NCBI GenBank assembly: GCA_910579995.1
Contig: CAJTWH010000007.1
Span: 1 to 64,000 of the forward strand
Origin: an uncultured Muribaculaceae bacterium
GTDB taxonomy: Bacteria; Bacteroidota; Bacteroidia; Bacteroidales; Muribaculaceae
Reading direction: 5' to 3'
DNA: 64,000 nt
Below, piece by piece: positions 8,676-16,512 of the stretch (its first letter is position 1; each line of letters begins with the position of its first letter). The notes beneath the pieces were generated by a model. That model was not told the origin of the DNA, did no database searches, and saw nothing but the letters and a program-made list of their open reading frames with translations. The position numbers and the translations under genes were made by a program.

Positions 8676-9236
8676 ATGAAGATAAAGAACATTATAAAAT
8701 CGGTCGTGGCGATAGCTGCAATGGCGCTTTGCTTCAACCTTTCAGCGACCGAACCAAAAACAGAAAAAGAAATGAAATCCATAATAGTGTATTTCACCCA
8801 CTCCGGCAACACCGAACTTGCCGCCAAGAAATTGGCGGAGGTGACCGGGGCTCCGCTTGTCAGGTTACTGCCTGTGGAGCCTTATACGGCGGCGGATGTG
8901 GATTGGGTAAACGAACAGTCGCGCTGTACTCAGGAACATTTGAATCAGACACTCCGCCCTGCTATCAAACCGCTGGATGTTGATTTGAGCCAATACGACA
9001 CTGTGTTTATCGGCTTTCCCATCTGGTGGCATGAAGAACCGGCTGTAATCCGCACATTCCTTGACACAGCCGATTTGACCGGGAAGGAGCTTTATCCCTT
9101 CTGCACATCATACGAGAGTCCGATGTCTGAAGCCGACGCAACACTGCAGAAAGGTTACCCGTCGCTGAAATGGCACACAGGTCTCCGACTTCCGGCGAGC
9201 AAAGAACAGGTTGAAAGATGGATTAAGGGGCAGTAA
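8676..9236 (+). CDS. Exported flavodoxin-like protein
   Basis: Flavodoxin fold with N-terminal signal peptide (MKIKNIIKSVVAIAAMALCFNLSA). FMN loops: YFTHSGNTELAA and GFPIWWHEEPA; C-terminal WIKGQ. I start at the ATG at 8676, which has a GAAGAGAGAAG purine-rich stretch before it and gives a proper signal peptide; an upstream in-frame ATG at 8649 overlaps the reductase and would spoil it. Unlike the 5.3-kb flavodoxin it has no lipobox and no C-terminal tail. Periplasmic redox role is inference. Confidence 0.87.
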   Translation: MKIKNIIKSVVAIAAMALCFNLSATEPKTEKEMKSIIVYFTHSGNTELAAKKLAEVTGAPLVRLLPVEPYTAADVDWVNEQSRCTQEHLNQTLRPAIKPLDVDLSQYDTVFIGFPIWWHEEPAVIRTFLDTADLTGKELYPFCTSYESPMSEADATLQKGYPSLKWHTGLRLPASKEQVERWIKGQ

Positions 9237-9257
9237 GCTCTCATGACCCGAAGAGAA

Positions 9258-9300
9258 AGTCAGCCACCAAGCCTTGCAGCTTGGCGTCTGACTTTTTTTA
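9258..9300 (+). terminator. Rho-independent terminator
   Basis: Near-perfect stem (AGTCAGCCACCAAGC against GCTTGGCGTCTGACT, two mismatches) with a short loop and a seven-T run, 20 bp after the flavodoxin stop. Confidence 0.85.
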
Positions 9301-9414
9301 TTGTGCTTACGTTTATCTCCAATTCAATATCAAATGGCATAAATATGCAAAATCAGGAATTGTATGCAACAAAGATTGGAACGTAGAGAAAATATCGGTT
9401 TTTGAGAAAATGCC

Positions 9415-9422
9415 TAATTTTG
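9415..9422 (+). promoter_or_regulatory. -7 promoter element for the alcohol dehydrogenase
   Basis: TAATTTTG, 22 bp ahead of the ATG at 9445; matches TAnnTTTG. A TTTG lies too close (10 bp) to be a standard -33 box. Confidence 0.5.
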
Positions 9423-9444
9423 CGGCGTAAAAACAAATTGCATT

Positions 9445-10632
9445 ATGAGAGATTTTCATTATTACACCCCTACCGAAGTTGTATTCGGTTCGAAGAGCGA
9501 GCAAGACATTCCGGCGCTCGTAAAGCGTCATGGAGGGAGTCGTGTGCTGCTCCACTATGGTGGTAAGAGTGCAGAAAAGTCGGGGCTGCTGCCATCGATA
9601 CGCACAATGCTTGCCGATAATGGCATTGAATTTGTAGAATTGGGTGGGGTAGTGCCTAATCCGCGCCTTTCGAAGGTACGCGAGGGCATTGACTTGGCCA
9701 AGCGTGAGAACGTTGATTTCATTCTTGCTGTGGGCGGTGGTAGTGTTATCGATTCCGCCAAGGCAATTGCCATGGGTATGGCATACGCCGGTGATGTGTG
9801 GGATTTCTATACCGGCAAAGCTCGGGCCGAGGCTTGTTTCCCGATTGGTGTAGTGCTCACCCTTCCTGCAGCCGGCAGTGAGATGAGCGATGGCAGTGTG
9901 ATAACAAATGAAGACGGCGATATAAAGCGTGCCTACGACGATGACCTGTGCCGTCCGCGCTTCGCCGTCATGAACCCCGAGCGCACTTTCGGCCTGTCGC
10001 CTTATCAGACTTCTTGCGGCATGGTGGATATAATGATGCACACGATGGAGAGGTATTTCTCTACCGAGACCGATATGGCACTCACCGATGAGATTGCCGA
10101 GGCACTTCTACGCGTTGTAAGGCAGACAGCTCCGGCGCTTCTTGCCAAGCCCGACAATTATGTGCTTCGCTCTCAGATAATGTGGGCAAGCAGCCTCGCG
10201 CACAACGGCCTTACCGGCTGCGGAAATGTAGGCGACTGGGCAACTCACATGCTTGAGCACGAATTGAGCGGTCTCTACGATGTCGCCCATGGGGCAGGCC
10301 TGGCTGCTGTCTGGGGCTCGTGGGCAAGATATGTCTACACGACCGATGTTGAGCGGTTTGCCCGCTTTGCAGTAAATGTAATGGGCGTGACCCCAACTCC
10401 CGGCGACCCCGAGCGCACCGCCCTCGACGGCATTTGTGCGATGGAAGACTTCTACCGCTCAATCAATATGCCTGTAAGCATACCTGAACTTATCGGCCGT
10501 CCGGCCACCGAAGCCGAGATTATCGAGATGGCGCGTAAATGCAGCCTCGGGTGCACTTCGACAGTCGGTAATTTCCGGCCACTCAATGCCGATGATATGA
10601 TAGCAATCTACCGGCAGGCAAATAAAAACTGA
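9445..10632 (+). CDS. Iron-containing alcohol dehydrogenase (butanol-dehydrogenase/YqhD type)
   Basis: Cytoplasmic NAD(P)H- and metal-dependent alcohol dehydrogenase, 395 aa, that reduces aldehydes to alcohols. The nucleotide-binding GGGSVIDSAKAIA block, TLPAAGSEMS, and the metal ligands MVDIMMHTMERY, SSLAHNG and HELSGLYDVAHGAGLA are all present. The opening FHYYTPTEVVFG is typical of the BDH/YqhD group. It is a single-gene transcript between its own -7 element and a strong terminator. Aldehyde detoxification or fermentation is the likely role; the neighbouring reductases fit detoxification. Confidence 0.93.
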   Translation: MRDFHYYTPTEVVFGSKSEQDIPALVKRHGGSRVLLHYGGKSAEKSGLLPSIRTMLADNGIEFVELGGVVPNPRLSKVREGIDLAKRENVDFILAVGGGSVIDSAKAIAMGMAYAGDVWDFYTGKARAEACFPIGVVLTLPAAGSEMSDGSVITNEDGDIKRAYDDDLCRPRFAVMNPERTFGLSPYQTSCGMVDIMMHTMERYFSTETDMALTDEIAEALLRVVRQTAPALLAKPDNYVLRSQIMWASSLAHNGLTGCGNVGDWATHMLEHELSGLYDVAHGAGLAAVWGSWARYVYTTDVERFARFAVNVMGVTPTPGDPERTALDGICAMEDFYRSINMPVSIPELIGRPATEAEIIEMARKCSLGCTSTVGNFRPLNADDMIAIYRQANKN

Positions 10633-10652
10633 TTCATGGGTTTATCCGCAGA

Positions 10653-10701
10653 GCGGGTGTCCGGCAAATATTAAAAAATGTTGGGCACCCGCCTGTTTTT
10701 T
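10653..10701 (+). terminator. Rho-independent terminator
   Basis: GCGGGTG(T)CC pairs with GG(G)CACCCGC across an AT-rich loop and is followed by a six-T run. The T-run doubles as the -33 box of the next promoter. Confidence 0.85.
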
Positions 10702-10730
10702 GTATATCTCGAAATTTTTCGCTATCTTTG
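10699..10730 (+). promoter_or_regulatory. Consensus promoter for the lysO leader
   Basis: TTTG (10699-10702), 20-bp spacer, TATCTTTG (10723-10730): an exact match to the Bacteroidota housekeeping promoter. The -33 box overlaps the end of the preceding terminator. Transcription should begin near 10737, about 13 nt before the leader ORF. Confidence 0.8.
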
Positions 10731-10749
10731 TAAAAAATCACGAAAAACC

Positions 10750-10848
10750 ATGTTTGTAGCAACCAAATACATAAATCGTCAGAATGTGCGGGCAGAGGAA
10801 TGTCTGTGCAGGGTGGCGCATGTGCATTGGTTCAGCGGCTACATTTAA
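10750..10848 (+). CDS. 32-codon leader ORF upstream of lysO
   Basis: A short ORF starts about 13 nt behind the predicted transcription start and encodes a basic, Cys/His-containing peptide (ends CRVAHVHWFSGYI). It is not recognised as a known family. Its stop codon TAA directly abuts the left arm of a 10-bp inverted repeat whose right arm ends at the lysO ATG. The position after a perfect promoter and the geometry with the repeat suggest a regulatory leader peptide rather than a chance ORF. It carries one Lys and two Cys codons, so classical lysine attenuation is not obvious. Translation is not shown. Confidence 0.5.
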   Translation: MFVATKYINRQNVRAEECLCRVAHVHWFSGYI

Positions 10849-10959
10849 GTTACATTCGATAGAGCCCGGCGGCTGCCATGCCGTCGCCTTGTGATTCTGT
10901 ATTTTATTTATCAATTTTATCTGACTGTGAAGAGCGGTCGGATTCTTTACGAATGTAAC
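10849..10959 (+). promoter_or_regulatory. Leader RNA with a 10-bp stem closing on the lysO start
   Basis: GTTACATTCG (10849-10858) is perfectly complementary to CGAATGTAAC (10950-10959). The left arm begins right after the leader-ORF stop and the right arm ends right before the lysO ATG, so the folded RNA would occlude ribosome entry. The 91-nt loop holds a smaller GC-rich hairpin (10868-10888). Two more GAATGT copies in the leader ORF (10782, 10798) could compete for the left arm. The regulatory role is inference. Confidence 0.5.
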
Positions 10960-11238
10960 ATGTTTACGGTTCTTATACTTCTTTTGGCCTCTATTGGAGC
11001 AGGCTATTTATTTCGCCGCAGCGGCGATATGCGCAGAATATTATCGCGCACAACTCCGATAACCATATTTATTCTCCTGCTGATTTTCGGCATGAGCATA
11101 GGCTCAAATGAGTCGATACTGTCTAACCTCCATAAAGATGGGGTCAAGGCGGCTACGATAGCTGTCCTTGGCGTCGTCGGCAGTGTCGTCGCTTCGTTGT
11201 GCTTCAGACTTATCAATAAGAAAGGAGGTGCGCGATGA
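10960..11238 (+). CDS. lysO: Lysine exporter LysO, N-terminal part
   Basis: Inner-membrane protein, 92 aa, three predicted membrane segments (MFTVLILLLASIGAGYLFRR, TPITIFILLLIFGMSIG, AATIAVLGVVGSVVASLCF). It matches the N-terminal third of LysO/YbjE (DUF340), which exports L-lysine in Escherichia coli. In this genome LysO is split in two; the second part overlaps by 4 bp (ATGA). I start at ATG 10960 rather than the GTG at 10891, which lies inside the leader structure and would add 23 unlikely residues. Confidence 0.8.
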   Translation: MFTVLILLLASIGAGYLFRRSGDMRRILSRTTPITIFILLLIFGMSIGSNESILSNLHKDGVKAATIAVLGVVGSVVASLCFRLINKKGGAR

Positions 11239-11864
11239 GCCATATCATCTATCCATTGATGGTGCTTGTAGGGGTATTGGCCGGATGGTGCGGGCTCATG
11301 CCGGATTTTGTAGCCGAATATTCAATCCCTCAGTATCTGCTCTATATCCTTATCATACAGGTAGGGCTCGGCCTTGGCATGCGCCCTGATCTGAAGTCGA
11401 TAATAAAGAGTTTCAACCCGCGTCTTTTCATGCTGCCTCTGTTTACCATCATCGGCACTCTGGCGTTTACATATATAGCCACGCTCATATTCCGCGAGGA
11501 TTCATCTTCGGATCTGATGGCGATAGGCAGCGGCTTCGGCTACTATACATTGTCGTCGGTGCTTATCGGGCAGTTCAAAGAGGCTTCTGTCGGAGCCGAC
11601 GCTGCCGCGTCTATCGCAGCTATAGCCTTGATGGCGAATGTGGTAAGAGAACTCTTTGCACTGGTATCATGCCGTTTCCTCTCGGCACGCGGGCATGGAG
11701 AGGCGGCAATCTCAGTAGCCGGTATCAACTCGATGGACGTATGCCTGCCGATGATTGTAGGCTCGGAGAAGTCATCGAATGTGAGGCTTGTCTCGGCCGC
11801 ACTCTTCCATGGCATAATACTTGAGGTGAGTGTGCCGATTCTTATATCTATTTTCTGCCGATAG
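11235..11864 (+). CDS. lysO: Lysine exporter LysO, C-terminal part
   Basis: Membrane protein of 209 aa with about five to six helices, matching the C-terminal two thirds of LysO. Family motifs are GLGLGMRPDL, SGFGYYTLSSVLI and AGINSMDVCLPMIVG. It is translationally coupled to the N-terminal part, and together they would form one L-lysine exporter. The split form is the reading I favour over a frameshift, because both parts have good starts and the overlap is the standard ATGA. Confidence 0.87.
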   Translation: MSHIIYPLMVLVGVLAGWCGLMPDFVAEYSIPQYLLYILIIQVGLGLGMRPDLKSIIKSFNPRLFMLPLFTIIGTLAFTYIATLIFREDSSSDLMAIGSGFGYYTLSSVLIGQFKEASVGADAAASIAAIALMANVVRELFALVSCRFLSARGHGEAAISVAGINSMDVCLPMIVGSEKSSNVRLVSAALFHGIILEVSVPILISIFCR

Positions 11865-11870
11865 CTGAGC

Positions 11871-12533
11871 CTACCACTCGTAGCTGACCGATATGCCGAT
11901 ATTATTGAGGGTGAGTGAGTTGGAATAATAATAGTAATTGTTGTTGGATGTCAGCAACTGATATGTCACGCCGACATTGAAGGCTTGGTTAGGCTTCTGC
12001 GCCGACACCGGTATCCTCATGCCTATCGTGGGGCGGAAATAGAATTGTGTACTGTTGCTCATGAAACCATCGGCCATGCGCAGATAGTCGCTGCCGATGA
12101 GCCATGCAGCGCCGACTTTCAAGTCGATGAAGAACGATGATGTCGCCGGGCCGAAAGTAAAGCGGAAGTCGGAGAACAGGGGTATCATCACCTTGGTCTT
12201 GGTATTGCCGCGGTACATATAATCATAGTCGGGTGTCGGGTGCCAATTCCCCGGCTGCTGGGCCATCACTGCGTCCACGCCGGCACCTACACCCATGAAG
12301 AACCACGATGAATATTGGAATCCCTGAGTTGTGGATATGTCGATGATGTTGGCGCGGTTATGGCCAAGACCAGGCATGCCCGTAAGCTCCACAAAGCCCT
12401 TGTAGTTGAGAGAGCCTGAAAGAGCCGGAGAAAGCAGTTGCGGAATCTGGTTGGCGATCTGGTAATATTGAGCAGATACAGCTGCAGGCAGCATGGCGAA
12501 CAGCGTGAGAAGAATAAGGTTGAAACGTTTCAT
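11871..12533 (-). CDS. Outer-membrane beta-barrel protein, unknown function
   Basis: Exported protein of about 220 aa: signal peptide (MKRFNLILLTLFAMLPAAVSAQ) followed by amphipathic, aromatic-rich strands (for example SSFFIDLKVGAAWLIG, TQFYFRPTIGMRIPV) and a last strand ending in aromatic EW, as in small outer-membrane barrels. No known family is recognised. The start at 12533 gives a clean signal peptide; the in-frame ATG at 12542 adds only three residues. It is convergent with lysO, 6 bp from its stop. Confidence 0.75.
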   Translation of the reverse strand: MKRFNLILLTLFAMLPAAVSAQYYQIANQIPQLLSPALSGSLNYKGFVELTGMPGLGHNRANIIDISTTQGFQYSSWFFMGVGAGVDAVMAQQPGNWHPTPDYDYMYRGNTKTKVMIPLFSDFRFTFGPATSSFFIDLKVGAAWLIGSDYLRMADGFMSNSTQFYFRPTIGMRIPVSAQKPNQAFNVGVTYQLLTSNNNYYYYSNSLTLNNIGISVSYEW

Positions 12534-12584
12534 AATAATCATATTTTTCAGTCTGCTGCGATGTAGACAGCGTTGATATGAATA

Positions 12585-13091
12585 TTAAACGTCTGCACCG
12601 GCTGCCTTGTTCAAAATGAGCTGATAAAGTTCATCATCAAGGAATTGACCGAATTTATATCCTGCCTGCTTCAAAGTACCCGCCAGGCGGAAACCCGCTT
12701 TGAGGTGCATGCGGCTGCAAGCCTCGTTGCCGCCGGTCACACATGATATCAGCGTGTGCGCTCCCTGCCGGCGCGCCTCATCGATGATGGAGTGGAGCAG
12801 AGCCGAGCCGGTGCCGCGGCCGGTGTGTCCGTGGCGCAGATAGATGGTGATTTCCCATGTGGCGCTGTATACAGGGTCGGGCATATAGGCATGAGCAAAG
12901 CAATATCCCGTAAGCAAGCCGTCGTCCTCACTGACAAAGAACGGATAATTCCCCACCACAGGAGCCAAGAGCCCGCGCATATCATCGGCCGAGCGCAGGC
13001 GGTTGGAGAAAATGGCAGTGCTGTTGGCAATGTAATAATTGAAGATATCGGCCATCTGCGCCGCGTCGTCAAAAGTACCTTTTCGTATCAT
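12585..13091 (-). CDS. GNAT-family N-acetyltransferase
   Basis: Acetyl-CoA-dependent N-acetyltransferase of 168 aa, similar to the phosphinothricin/methionine-sulfoximine acetyltransferase group: an opening IRKGTFDDAAQMADIFNYYI, the acetyl-CoA pyrophosphate loop RHGHTGRGTGSALL (motif A) and a late GFRLAGTLKQAGYKFG block. Substrate unknown; small amines or amino-acid analogues are typical. It follows rpmH on the same strand but is separated from it by a terminator. Confidence 0.88.
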   Translation of the reverse strand: MIRKGTFDDAAQMADIFNYYIANSTAIFSNRLRSADDMRGLLAPVVGNYPFFVSEDDGLLTGYCFAHAYMPDPVYSATWEITIYLRHGHTGRGTGSALLHSIIDEARRQGAHTLISCVTGGNEACSRMHLKAGFRLAGTLKQAGYKFGQFLDDELYQLILNKAAGADV

Positions 13092-13106
13092 GATAAACCC
13101 ATTTAA

Positions 13107-13134
13107 TAAAAAAGCCGCTCACGGAGGAGCGGCT
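13107..13134 (-). terminator. Terminator after rpmH
   Basis: Perfect 8-bp stem (AGCCGCTC at 13113-13120, GAGCGGCT at 13127-13134) followed on the minus strand by a six-T run; 20 bp behind the rpmH stop. Confidence 0.85.
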
Positions 13135-13153
13135 GTATAAGGTGGCGATAACC

Positions 13154-13309
13154 TTACTTGCTTGCGATGTGATCGGAAACAGTAAGAGAGTAGCGACCTT
13201 TAGCGCGACGGCGAGCCAGCACCTTGCGGCCATTGGCGGTTGCCATTCTTTCACGGAAGCCGTGTTTGTTAACGCGCTTACGGTTAGAGGGTTGGAATGT
13301 TCTTTTCAT
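13154..13309 (-). CDS. rpmH: 50S ribosomal protein L34
   Basis: Ribosomal protein bL34 of the large subunit, 51 aa, very basic. It opens MKRTFQPSNRKR and continues with NKHGFRERMAT and RRAKGRYSL, the conserved L34 pattern; the C-terminal extension (VSDHIASK) is typical of Bacteroidota. It has its own consensus promoter and terminator. The usual rnpA/dnaA neighbourhood is absent, as is common in this phylum. Confidence 0.97.
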   Translation of the reverse strand: MKRTFQPSNRKRVNKHGFRERMATANGRKVLARRRAKGRYSLTVSDHIASK

Positions 13310-13352
13310 TGCCTTATTGTGATTTTTCTATTGTTTGCGTAGTTTCGGAGTG

Positions 13353-13384
13353 CAAATTTAGGCATTTTTATCCATAATACCAAA
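13353..13384 (-). promoter_or_regulatory. Consensus promoter for rpmH
   Basis: Minus-strand TTTG (13381-13384), 20-bp spacer, TAAATTTG (13353-13360); leader of about 40 nt before the rpmH ATG. Confidence 0.8.
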
Positions 13385-13445
13385 TTTCCACAAGAATAAT
13401 TTGCAAATGTAGTGCCGGCGGGCCGGTAACTGAATTGTAGAGAGC

Positions 13446-14072
13446 CTAAATCCGGTCATTTGACAATACCCTCCGTGCATAGAAGGGATTATATACAATC
13501 GAAAATAAGCACAGTAGGAGAGTATATTTAAATTCTTTATGGATGATACTGATTGCAATGTTGATATATGATAAGATAAAGGCCACGACAAGAAGAGGCG
13601 CTATTATCCGGATGTTGATGATAGTTCCGGCATTACATATTCCGCAGACATCTGCCACGCAACCTGCGGCGATGTATACCCAAAAGAGAATGTTCAGCCA
13701 CACCGCTATTTTATACATCCTACGCTTTAAGCACTTCTTTTGTGTGGTATTGTCAGCAGATTTTGTCGCGGATTTGGCACGGCGCGGCGATGTCTTGTAG
13801 TAGAGATAAAACGACACAAACGGATTTGTGAAAATCATGCCGCAGCAGATAGCTACGAGCTCCTTGCTTAGATTCCGGCTGCCGCAATACTTGATATTAT
13901 AGACGAGTAAAACCATAGCTGCTCCCATCATCACGAATTGCGAGAGCCGATGGAAAGTCGATAACGAACCGGCACTAAACACATCTGTGCAGATTATCAA
14001 TACAAGGTCTACAAGCAATGCGATATTGCAAATCGCCAGTGCCAGATATAAACGTCTGTTTTTATGTAACAT
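13446..14072 (-). CDS. Four-to-six-helix membrane protein, paralog of 56841-57500
   Basis: Unrecognised integral membrane protein (about 208 aa): hydrophobic segments near LYLALAICNIALLVDLVLIIC, FVMMGAAMVLLVYNIKYC, LVAICCGMIF and a C-terminal pair, with a Lys/Arg-rich loop in the middle (KTSPRRAKSATKS). A second copy of the family lies at 56.8 kb; both share the YNI(K/R) motif, a central basic loop and the ending PFY(A/S)R(R/K)V. It is the last gene of the Rhs-associated minus-strand block. The start at 14072 is chosen because the earlier ATG adds only polar residues. Function unknown. Confidence 0.7.
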   Translation of the reverse strand: MLHKNRRLYLALAICNIALLVDLVLIICTDVFSAGSLSTFHRLSQFVMMGAAMVLLVYNIKYCGSRNLSKELVAICCGMIFTNPFVSFYLYYKTSPRRAKSATKSADNTTQKKCLKRRMYKIAVWLNILFWVYIAAGCVADVCGICNAGTIINIRIIAPLLVVAFILSYINIAISIIHKEFKYTLLLCLFSIVYNPFYARRVLSNDRI

Positions 14073-14105
14073 GATGATTCTATGCTTTAATCGCAATGCC
14101 CTTTG

Positions 14106-14612
14106 TCAGAAACGGATTGTATGTGAATTTTCTTTGTCTGTTAGAATTATATTCTCGCCAATATATGGACTCTGCTTATAGCCATTAGAAAATTCAATCA
14201 GACGCTTTTCTGTATCTATTGTTACAAAAGGCAACGCGTCGTAAGAATTAAAAGGTCTGTCGTCTGGATATTTATAAATAGATGATAGAATATAAGCTTT
14301 TTTTTCGGTGATGTCTAAAATACCACAGAACAGCATTTCAGGAGATAAATCATTTTTATTAATGATAAATGTATCCACGTCAATTTCTGTCAGATATATA
14401 TAACGACCCGGACTACCGAACGATTCGACCATTCTTACAGAAACGACTTTGCCTTTTACCATGTAAGATACATGACTATAATAATTCTCAAAAATGCTTT
14501 TCAAAGATTGGTTTTCTTTAATTTGATGAGAACAAGCAATGCCCCATAACAAAAAACCAATGATATTGAATAGAATCAAAATAACGATTAAAGTGCTAGT
14601 CTTGATTTTCAT
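14106..14612 (-). CDS. Membrane-anchored accessory protein, paralog of 15472-15960
   Basis: 168-aa protein with one N-terminal membrane or signal segment (LIVILILFNIIGFLLWGIACS) and a soluble beta-rich domain. It is clearly paralogous to the 162-aa gene at 15.5 kb: both carry (E/N)VDTFIIN, AY(I/V)(L/V)SS(I/L)Y and end HTIRF. No known domain recognised. AT-rich compared with the Rhs cores. Placed in a run of exported proteins behind the third Rhs cassette; it could be an immunity protein whose toxin has been lost (inference). Confidence 0.65.
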   Translation of the reverse strand: MKIKTSTLIVILILFNIIGFLLWGIACSHQIKENQSLKSIFENYYSHVSYMVKGKVVSVRMVESFGSPGRYIYLTEIDVDTFIINKNDLSPEMLFCGILDITEKKAYILSSIYKYPDDRPFNSYDALPFVTIDTEKRLIEFSNGYKQSPYIGENIILTDKENSHTIRF

Positions 14613-14669
14613 TCAAATGAAGGTGTTGCGTTAAGGTCACACGTATATTTGTAGCCACGGCAGAGGCCG

Positions 14670-15284
14670 TCAAAAATTAGTGTAAAAAATCCTTTCAAGT
14701 ATCCACTTGTTATCGTTCTTGATAAAAGTGAGTGAGAACGAAAACCCACTTCCGGATAGGAAGACATCTTCGGTTACTTCCGTTTCGCTTTTGTGCGAAA
14801 TGGTTGTTTCGTATTCTGACGAATCAACCATATAGTCTACCCATTCCAAGGCAGATACTAATGCGGAGTCTATCCATGTATATTCTGCTATGTCATTTAG
14901 ATTCTCGTAATATGTATAAATACTATCCATAAATTCAGTAGTGATGGTATCCGTTGAATCAATTCTGATAATTACTTGCCCATTATATTCAATTGTCTTC
15001 TGTCCGGTTTCTTCATCAAAGCTTTCGCTTATGCCGGGAGCTATTCCGGAGTTATATATAGGATCTTCATCTGAATTATAGCCGGTAATGACTTTGGCTA
15101 AACGAGAACTTTGGAAAACACTGTCGTGATGAAAGCGCACGATGAAATCCTCAAAAGCTTCATCTTGAGGAATAGAAGCCACTTCAACTGTTTCCATAGA
15201 ATCAGCCTCAATATGCTTTGCAGGCTTTGAGCAACTTGCACAAGTGACGATAAATGCTATTGCAAAAATTAATAAATATCTCAT
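14670..15284 (-). CDS. Lipoprotein, DUF4348-like
   Basis: Exported lipoprotein of 204 aa: signal sequence with lipobox (CASC), an acidic linker, then a domain that opens EDFIVRFHHDSVFQSSRL and closes SLTFIKNDNKWILERIFY, which resembles the DUF4348 family of Bacteroidales. The middle contains an acidic, Tyr-rich stretch. Function unknown. It lies in the tail of the Rhs-associated block with separate spacing (187 bp upstream, 57 bp downstream), so it may not be tightly coupled to its neighbours. Confidence 0.65.
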   Translation of the reverse strand: MRYLLIFAIAFIVTCASCSKPAKHIEADSMETVEVASIPQDEAFEDFIVRFHHDSVFQSSRLAKVITGYNSDEDPIYNSGIAPGISESFDEETGQKTIEYNGQVIIRIDSTDTITTEFMDSIYTYYENLNDIAEYTWIDSALVSALEWVDYMVDSSEYETTISHKSETEVTEDVFLSGSGFSFSLTFIKNDNKWILERIFYTNF

Positions 15285-15471
15285 CGGATTAGTATAAAGG
15301 AAGATTTTTTATTCTCTGTAGCCCTTTGGTTTATGGTATATAGAAATACTTTCAATAGGTTTCAATCACAAAGTTATCGCAATTAGGATAATTTATAACA
15401 CTTACCGGCAATAAAATTTCTGAAACCAAAGAAAAATCTTGAATTCCCAGCGGATTGGTGTATATAATACC

Positions 15472-15960
15472 TTAGAAACGAATAGTATGTGTACTTTCTT
15501 TTTCATGAAACACTTCATCCCAATCACCCATCATCAATCCGGCAGTCTCTCCTGTTGAAAAAGTTATCAGTTTATTCTCTGTCGAAATTTGAATAGAAGG
15601 CAACATTCCATTATCTTCGTAGGTATACAAAGAAGAGACCACATAGGCGGTTTTTGTAGAATCGTTGTATATACCAATATATGGGTTTTCAGATTTACGC
15701 TCGTATCGATTGATTATAAATGTATCAACATTGATAGAGAGAAGATAAATATCTCTATATTTTGAGCCAAGATCGTAAACCAATTCTTTATTTGTTATCT
15801 GACCTTCAAGTATATATTCTTCAAGTGAGTAATACGTTTCTTGTGTAGCTCTTATTGTTTTGTTCGTTGCGCGTTGATCAAATACGCAATAAGTGAACAT
15901 CAATATCTGACCCAAGCCAAAGATAATAGCGCATACTATCAGGTGAGTTTTATTTTTCAT
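15472..15960 (-). CDS. Membrane-anchored accessory protein, paralog of 14106-14612
   Basis: 162-aa protein with an N-terminal hydrophobic anchor (LIVCAIIFGLGQILMFTYC) and an extracytoplasmic domain with NVDTFIIN, AYVVSSLYTY and the C-terminal ESTHTIRF, all shared with its paralog at 14.1 kb. Low GC. Not recognised as a named family. It follows the two paralogous secreted proteins downstream of the third Rhs tip, so it belongs to the same candidate immunity array. Confidence 0.65.
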   Translation of the reverse strand: MKNKTHLIVCAIIFGLGQILMFTYCVFDQRATNKTIRATQETYYSLEEYILEGQITNKELVYDLGSKYRDIYLLSINVDTFIINRYERKSENPYIGIYNDSTKTAYVVSSLYTYEDNGMLPSIQISTENKLITFSTGETAGLMMGDWDEVFHEKESTHTIRF

Positions 15961-16007
15961 AATTTGACTATGGATTTAGAAAATCAATTTACTTGACGTC
16001 ACCTCCT

Positions 16008-16508
16008 TTATTTGCGCACTGTTTGTCTCAATAGTGTAAATGACGGGTCAATTTTGTAGTCACTATCGATTACGACCGGTTTACCCTCTATAACATCCAA
16101 TGTCTTTATATTGATTATTCCATCATGGATATGAAATGCTGTATATGTTTTCCCATCTATTATATCTTCAATCAATAATGTCTTGGGATATCTGCAATCA
16201 GGTGAAAAATGACAAATGAATATCTTCCGAGTGTTAATAAAACACCCCGCTCCATATATCATATATTCATTGCCTAAGTAGGAAAAATAGCCGGGGCTTG
16301 AATATACTATTACTTGGTCTTGGCAAGTTTCTACTAAATTGCTCACTTGAAGTAAGTTGTTTTCCACATAAGACCGGTCAAGATATTCTGCAGGCAAAGA
16401 AAGATACTCAAAGCAATTTTTAGGCCAAACCGTAGAAGCCTGAGCAAAAACAACCTCTGCACACAAGCAACTTACGATTGCCATTACAAATCTTATTATT
16501 TTATGCAT
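16008..16508 (-). CDS. Secreted protein, second candidate immunity gene of Rhs cassette C
   Basis: 166-aa exported protein: signal peptide (ends VVFAQA) and a domain paralogous to the 196-aa protein just upstream. Shared motifs: YVE(N/Q)NLLQ(V/I)(S/T)N.VET, RYPK followed by a hydrophobic strand, and a late D.SF/NFKLL(R/E) motif. The gap to the upstream gene is 4 bp, so both are co-translated. A duplicated, diverged immunity gene behind a toxin tip is a familiar pattern in polymorphic toxin loci; the function here is inference. Confidence 0.65.
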   Translation of the reverse strand: MHKIIRFVMAIVSCLCAEVVFAQASTVWPKNCFEYLSLPAEYLDRSYVENNLLQVSNLVETCQDQVIVYSSPGYFSYLGNEYMIYGAGCFINTRKIFICHFSPDCRYPKTLLIEDIIDGKTYTAFHIHDGIINIKTLDVIEGKPVVIDSDYKIDPSFTLLRQTVRK

Positions 16509-16512
16509 ACTC

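Noticed and set aside
10891..10959. GTG start at 10891 for the LysO N-terminal part
   Set aside because: It would place the start inside the loop of the leader structure and add 23 residues not seen in LysO; the ATG at 10960 fits better.
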